Of a stretch of 64,000 bases of DNA, positions 60,601 through 64,000 are shown piece by piece. The first letter of the stretch is position 1. Every line of letters starts with the position of its first letter. This DNA comes from Delphinapterus leucas. Lineage: Eukaryota; Chordata; Mammalia; Artiodactyla; Monodontidae. Under the pieces are notes generated by a model that did not search any database, was not told the origin of the DNA, and saw nothing but the letters and a program-made list of their open reading frames with translations. The DNA lies in assembly GCF_002288925.2 (NCBI RefSeq), contig NW_022098072.1, positions 21,435,489-21,499,488 of the forward strand. The letters are read 5' to 3'. Made by a program: the position numbers and the translations under genes.

Positions 60601-63190
60601 TGTTTACGATTAAGTGTTTTACATTCCAGTGAGTAATTTCTTCAGAGATGTAACTCCATCCCACTCCCTCTCCACCTCCACGGCCCCCACTTACCCTGCA
60701 GTGTTACTTATACTTTCCATCAGAGATAATTCTAAGGCCTGGACAGCCAGTTCATCAGGCACTGTCATTCCTTTATGAAGATGCCAATTTAGCATAAGTG
60801 CCAGCTCTGTGTCTGGTTGGTGGTTTAATACATAACGCAGAGCATCTCCTATTGACAAACGCTTTAAGCCATAGTCACTTGAAATTTGTTTGGCAACTGA
60901 AAAACATTAAAACTTTAAACTTACTCCATTTCACAAATTCATCAGTTAATCTCAGATTCTGGTTAATTGACATCAACAGCAAGCTAGTCTTCACATTCCT
61001 CAAAGAAATTTCAAAAATTAAAATTGCTACATCTTATTGAATTAATACTGTTCAAAGGTCGATCATTATTAGCACTTCAGGTATGTGGCTGATGGGTCTG
61101 GTTAATGAGCCAACTCCGTGAGGTTTTCTATAACCAAACCATTGAAGTGGTTTTTTTTCCTTCTGCACGAGGTAGCAACATTTTTGAGAGCTTTATAAGG
61201 CATCCTATGTGTACTATTAATATTTGGTATTATGTCCAAAATAACAATTCAGTGCTCCTCGCGTCACCGGATTAAACCATTTCCCTATCTGCCCATTTAC
61301 GGACTCCAGGCTGCAATCAGGCTAGCTTACCCTATACAGTTAATCCTTAGGAAGTAATTTTTAAAAATTATAATGGCATATCTGACATTTTAATAGTAAT
61401 TTACAGCTTATGAGGTAATATTTCTTCTGTGACTTTCTCTGATATTTTCAACTATTCCATCAAGTGTGTAGAGTGGGTATTGAAGTTCCAATTTTATAGA
61501 TGAGAGAACTGCAGCCCACTGCAATGGAATAATTTGTCCAAGGGCACATAGATGTTGCCATTTGTTGAAAGAGGACTCAGGCTTGGCCTCTGCTTCTGCT
61601 AAGTGAGACCACAGATAATAGCTTCCAGTTACTGTTAAATGTGGGTGTGCTCTGACAGGGTCTACAGACCCTGCTTCATCATGGTCTGGAGACAGCAGTG
61701 TGTAGAGGACACTGAGGCTCATCTGGTCCCACGGGGAATACAGGTTAACTGGCCACAATTAGGGCCACCCGGCAGCAACTCCCCTGTGAGGGCCGCAGAA
61801 GGCTTCATCTCAGCTTTGCCACAAACGCGAGAGTCACACCTATTTTTCTTAAGCTATGAAAACAATTAAGCATTTACAATTTGGCATTCTGTTTAAAGAT
61901 TAACCTCTATTTCAACAAAAATCGAGGAATCAGATTGTCTAATCTACATTTTACTTTTTGCTGTGGTTGTAGGATCTTGAATGTCAATGTACAGCTTTCT
62001 TTGGGAAATATCATTATCTTTGTGAACTTTTAGAACACAACTATTAAAGACTCTTAATCATGTTAAGACGTTTAAATGGGGAAAACACACTTTTCACCTG
62101 AAGAGCTAAAACACAAAACTCCCTTTTATTATTTCTGGTGAAAGTTAATCTTTGACCTCATCTCTCCCCTTCATTCTCTATGCCTTCAGTCATTAAGTCC
62201 TGTCATTTCCTTTTTAAATATCTCTGGTATCTGCCCTTTCCCATTTTATTATCATTGCGACCAACCGCTGTTCATGTGGTTATCATGTCACACGTCATCT
62301 TGAAATACCACACTCACCTATTGTTGGACTATTTGCCTTAAAAAAAAAAGTCTCAAGATATAAAAAATTCAAACATTATAGTTTACCAAATTCCTTTTTC
62401 AGTAATGATTAAGATAATGGATTTTCACTCTTTAACTTATTAATACAGTAGATTATATTTATAAAATTTTAAATATAATTTTTATGCTAATAAAATCTTA
62501 ATATAACTGTTATTTGACTTTATCTATAAATAATATTCATTTGTAATTTCTTTTTTTTGTATTATCTTTGTTAGGTTTTGATATCAGGGTCATGCTAATT
62601 TAAAAATGAATTTATATTTTTTATACATTTTTAATTGTATGGACTATATTCTTTACTTTAAAAAAAACTGAAAATAAATTGGTCAGTTTACTTTCTTTTC
62701 CCTTGCTCTGGAAAAGCTTATAAAAACACAGTAAGTATCTCTTGAATTTTTAATTCTTTGAAAGTGTGACATAATTTTCCTCCAAAACCATTTGATTCTG
62801 GGCTGTTTTGGAGTGGGGCTATATTTTTGAATGTCTTCTCCTCAATGGTTATTGGCCTATTTACATGTTCTGTCTCTTTTTGAGTCAGTTTTGATAGTTA
62901 TCTTTCTGGAAAAGTGGTCCTGGTCTTCAGGAGATTCTTTTATGCTTAAGGATAGTAAAGGCAAACACACCCTTACCTGTAGTTTTCCCAGATTTTGGAG
63001 GCCCCAGAAGTGCAATCCTAATGGGCATAGTAGGCTTAGGTTTGGGTTGGCGGATATATTTGATTGGGTTCTTCATAAATTTTTCTTTAGTTTCCTTACT
63101 AGATAAAAAATAAATATACTGACGATGGATTACAGGATGAAGTAGATTCTCTGAATTTTCAACTGGCTTGATTGTCTCTCCTTCACTTAG
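48659..63190 (-). CDS. AK9: AK9 (AKD1), adenylate kinase 9, C-terminal part (ten exons)
   Basis: A large multi-domain nucleoside mono/diphosphate kinase; human AK9 variants are linked to impaired sperm motility. Minus-strand exons, 5' to 3': 62977-63190, 60695-60896, 57986-58132, 57664-57884, 53415-53611, 52170-52339, 51837-51935, 50760-50862, 49273-49387 and 48659-48861. Together they give 556 codons plus TAG, in frame throughout. The first visible exon carries a P-loop (GPPKSGKT, residues 63-70 of the visible part). The next encode '[11 protein letters not shown]' and 'VVIDGYPV', elements of an adenylate kinase fold, then '[15 protein letters not shown]'. The protein ends '[11 protein letters not shown]'. 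Sequence and intron phases agree with human AK9 from memory. The intron after exon 52170-52339 is GC-AG (AG|GCAAGT), and exon 50760-50862 has a weak donor (CAG|GTTCAC). A run of ten A in exon 57986-58132 encodes EKKKEP in frame. Upstream exons lie past the right edge. Confidence 0.95.
49600..49686 (+). repeat. LINE 3'-tail-like fragment
   Basis: 'gatggctacgtgggtttcat...tggcattttccataacaaaaa' resembles an old L1 3' tail. It lies in an AK9 intron. Confidence 0.45.
50421..50627 (+). mobile_element. Young CHR-1-type SINE in AK9 intron
   Basis: A near-consensus CHR-1 body with a pure A tail of about 19 bases. The duplication aaaagtggatttgca is identical at 50406-50420 and 50628-50642. It lies between AK9 exons 49273-49387 and 50760-50862. 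Confidence 0.93.
52558..52590. repeat. (TCAC)n microsatellite in AK9 intron
   Basis: About eight CACT units directly upstream of an L2-like 'gagctcttactatgtccc aggcactgg' remnant. Confidence 0.9.
53690..54080 (+). repeat. Old LINE-like fragment in AK9 intron
   Basis: 'cagtattccactgtataaat', 'ccaattatctgttgataaat' and 'gctattataaac' are patterns common in old L1/HAL1-type repeats. A TATA/TACA low-complexity stretch follows at 54080-54160. Confidence 0.45.
54740..54878 (+). mobile_element. MLT1-like MaLR LTR fragment
   Basis: The 3' part of an MLT1-type LTR is readable ('tgccttgatttggggcc...cctccagaactgtgagag...gtttaagtcacccagtgtg'). Confidence 0.65.
55100..55292 (+). mobile_element. MaLR/LTR-like fragment
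   Basis: 'cttaatcctggcccacacc...gcctggattcctgcccc...cagaaactgtgag...gttttaagctgctaagtttc' resembles the end of an old MaLR-type LTR. Family uncertain. Confidence 0.4.
55360..55513. repeat. TA-rich self-complementary low-complexity tract
   Basis: Dense alternation of 'taatatta', 'actata', 'tatagt' and 'gtacta' motifs over about 150 bp gives many short palindromes and potential stems. Confidence 0.7.
56308..56458. mobile_element. Palindromic MITE-like element (about 150 bp)
   Basis: The left arm (aaaatacaggatgcccactt... from 56308) and right arm (...taactgggcatcctgtattt to 56458) are inverted complements. They include paired 'atttcagataaa'/'tttatctgaaat' and 'tttttagt'/'actaaaaa' segments, so nearly the whole element folds on itself. 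This suggests a non-autonomous DNA transposon. I do not name the family. Confidence 0.75.
57363..57459. repeat. 97-bp inverted repeat, left arm
   Basis: Reverse complement of 59285-59381 with 6 mismatches and no gaps over 97 bp. Similarity drops sharply on both sides. It lies in the AK9 intron downstream (in gene sense) of exon 57664-57884. Confidence 0.93.
58284..58378 (-). mobile_element. Short CHR-2-like SINE in AK9 intron
   Basis: Minus-strand 'gggagttccctgatggccta' through 'gggttcaatcctcaagccac' to a long A tail (T run on the plus strand). Confidence 0.75.
58560..58700 (+). repeat. MIR SINE remnant in AK9 intron
   Basis: 'ggcttcagaggcacacagac...tttgaaacctggtctgacc...ctctgagcctcagttttc' follows the MIR order. 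Confidence 0.6.
59285..59381. repeat. 97-bp inverted repeat, right arm
   Basis: Partner of 57363-57459, 94% identical in inverted orientation. A CHR SINE (59402-59725) has inserted about 20 bp beyond its right end. Confidence 0.93.
59402..59725 (-). mobile_element. Full-length CHR-type SINE in AK9 intron
   Basis: On the minus strand it starts GGGCTTCCCTGGTGGCGCAG, with the long 3' extension and an A/T-rich tail. Near-identical flanks gccactgttggtt (59388-59400) and gccattgttggtt (59726-59738) are the target duplication. Confidence 0.88.
61435..61570 (-). repeat. MIR-like remnant in AK9 intron
   Basis: 'ccaattttatagatgagaga...tttgtccaagggcacatag' is a reversed MIR middle. Confidence 0.45.
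62545..62935 (-). mobile_element. Old L1 ORF2 fragment in AK9 intron
   Basis: 'tttgttaggttttgatatc', 'ccatttgattctgggctg' and 'ttgagtcagttttgatag' are the reverse of L1 ORF2 text. Heavily diverged, ending about 40 bp before exon 62977-63190. Confidence 0.6.
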
Positions 63191-63534
63191 CTGCAATATA
63201 TGCAAAACTGAATTAATAAATTAGCTTTATTTTAAACAGCATTTCCCCCAAATACCCTTAAAAAAACAAATTTGTAAAATCTTTCTTATAGAACAAGAAA
63301 ACTAATTATAATCAAGTACTGATATTAAAAAACTGTAAAAAGAATGAATTATTTTATACTCATATGGAATAAATGTAGTTTTTCTTAAGTGTTCCAGTTT
63401 CTGACAACTATAGTTATTCTACTTCCTTTATAATGTGTTTAGCATATACTGAATGTTTCTGCCAAGTAGTGTAAAGGTGTTTGGATATATTCATGGGCCA
63501 ATTTATCTTCACAGACAGGTCCATTCCTAAGGTG

Positions 63535-63920
63535 GCGTAATGTACAGAAATGCGTCCTCCCAAAATCATGGTTTGAAGCCCTAACCCTCAAAGTTACTGT
63601 ATTTGGAGACAGGGCCTTTGAGGGGGTAACTAAGGTTAAATGAGGTTATAAGAATGGGGCTCTAATCTGAGGACTGGTGTCCTTATAAGAAGAGAAAAGA
63701 GACACCAGGAGTGCATGAGCACAGAGGAAAAGCACTGAGGACACAGTGAGAAGTGGCCATCTACAAGCCAGGAAGAGAGGCCTCACTAGAAAAACCATCC
63801 CTGCTGGTACCTTGATCTTGGACTTCCAGCCTCCAGAACAGTGAGAAAATACATTTCTGCTGTTTAAGCTACCCAGTCTGTGGTATTCCATTATGGCAGC
63901 ATGAGTAGACTAATACAGGT
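63535..63920 (+). mobile_element. MLT1-like MaLR solo LTR
   Basis: 'gaagccctaaccctcaaag', 'ctggtgtccttataagaag', 'cttggacttccagcctcc' and 'agtagactaatacag' give a nearly full-length MLT1-type LTR. No internal retroviral sequence adjoins it. Confidence 0.75.
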
Positions 63921-64000
63921 GGGGTCCTGGGTTATATATGGGAGTGCACTGGTAGGACAAATCCCACTAGCTTCTCTTCTACATTTTTATACAGACGAAA

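Noticed and set aside
63205..64000. Search for the next upstream AK9 exon
   Set aside because: No stretch encoding the expected preceding residues was found before the window edge; the space is mostly unique AT-rich sequence and an MLT1-like LTR.

Overview
This is a stretch of mammalian nuclear chromosome, almost certainly from a cetacean (dolphin or whale). The window is littered with a tRNA-derived SINE of the cetartiodactyl CHR type. Several copies are little diverged and keep perfect target-site duplications, and I saw no ruminant BovB/ART2 elements. Gene content and order match human 6q21: PPIL6 (-), SMPD2 (+), MICAL1 (-), ZBTB24 (-), AK9 (-). All genes are split by introns. I assembled the exons by hand from splice sites, reading frame and recalled human proteins.

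Layout. 1-324: the first coding exon of PPIL6, head-to-head with SMPD2 across a GC-rich bidirectional promoter (about 325-920). 921-3765: complete SMPD2 in ten coding exons (423 codons plus stop). 4050-13525: complete MICAL1 coding region on the minus strand in 24 exons (1066 codons plus stop), converging tail-to-tail on SMPD2; its CpG-rich promoter and probable non-coding first exon lie at about 14.6-15.6 kb. 15.6-24.3 kb: an AT-rich, repeat-bearing interval that includes the presumed 3' UTR of ZBTB24. 24305-38809: complete ZBTB24 coding region on the minus strand in six exons (697 codons plus stop), with a CpG-island promoter at about 39.2-39.8 kb. 39.9-48.6 kb: intergenic, mostly an old L1, SINEs and other repeats. 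48659-63190: the last ten coding exons of AK9 on the minus strand (556 codons plus stop); the rest of AK9 lies beyond the right edge.

The genes are not an operon and mostly do unrelated jobs. SMPD2 is a membrane neutral sphingomyelinase/phosphodiesterase. MICAL1 is an actin-oxidising flavin monooxygenase. ZBTB24 is a zinc-finger regulator tied to DNA methylation. AK9 is a multi-domain nucleotide kinase. PPIL6 is a cyclophilin-like protein. A possible shared thread is cilia/sperm biology for PPIL6 and AK9, and the PPIL6/SMPD2 promoter carries two RFX X-box-like palindromes.

I found no convincing novel coding system. The observations most worth following are the paired X-boxes, a 97-bp 94%-identical inverted repeat bracketing two AK9 exons, a GC-AG intron in AK9, a (GT)13 tract just downstream of a MICAL1 splice donor, a SMPD2 stop codon embedded in its poly(A) signal, and a palindromic MITE-like element near 56.3 kb.
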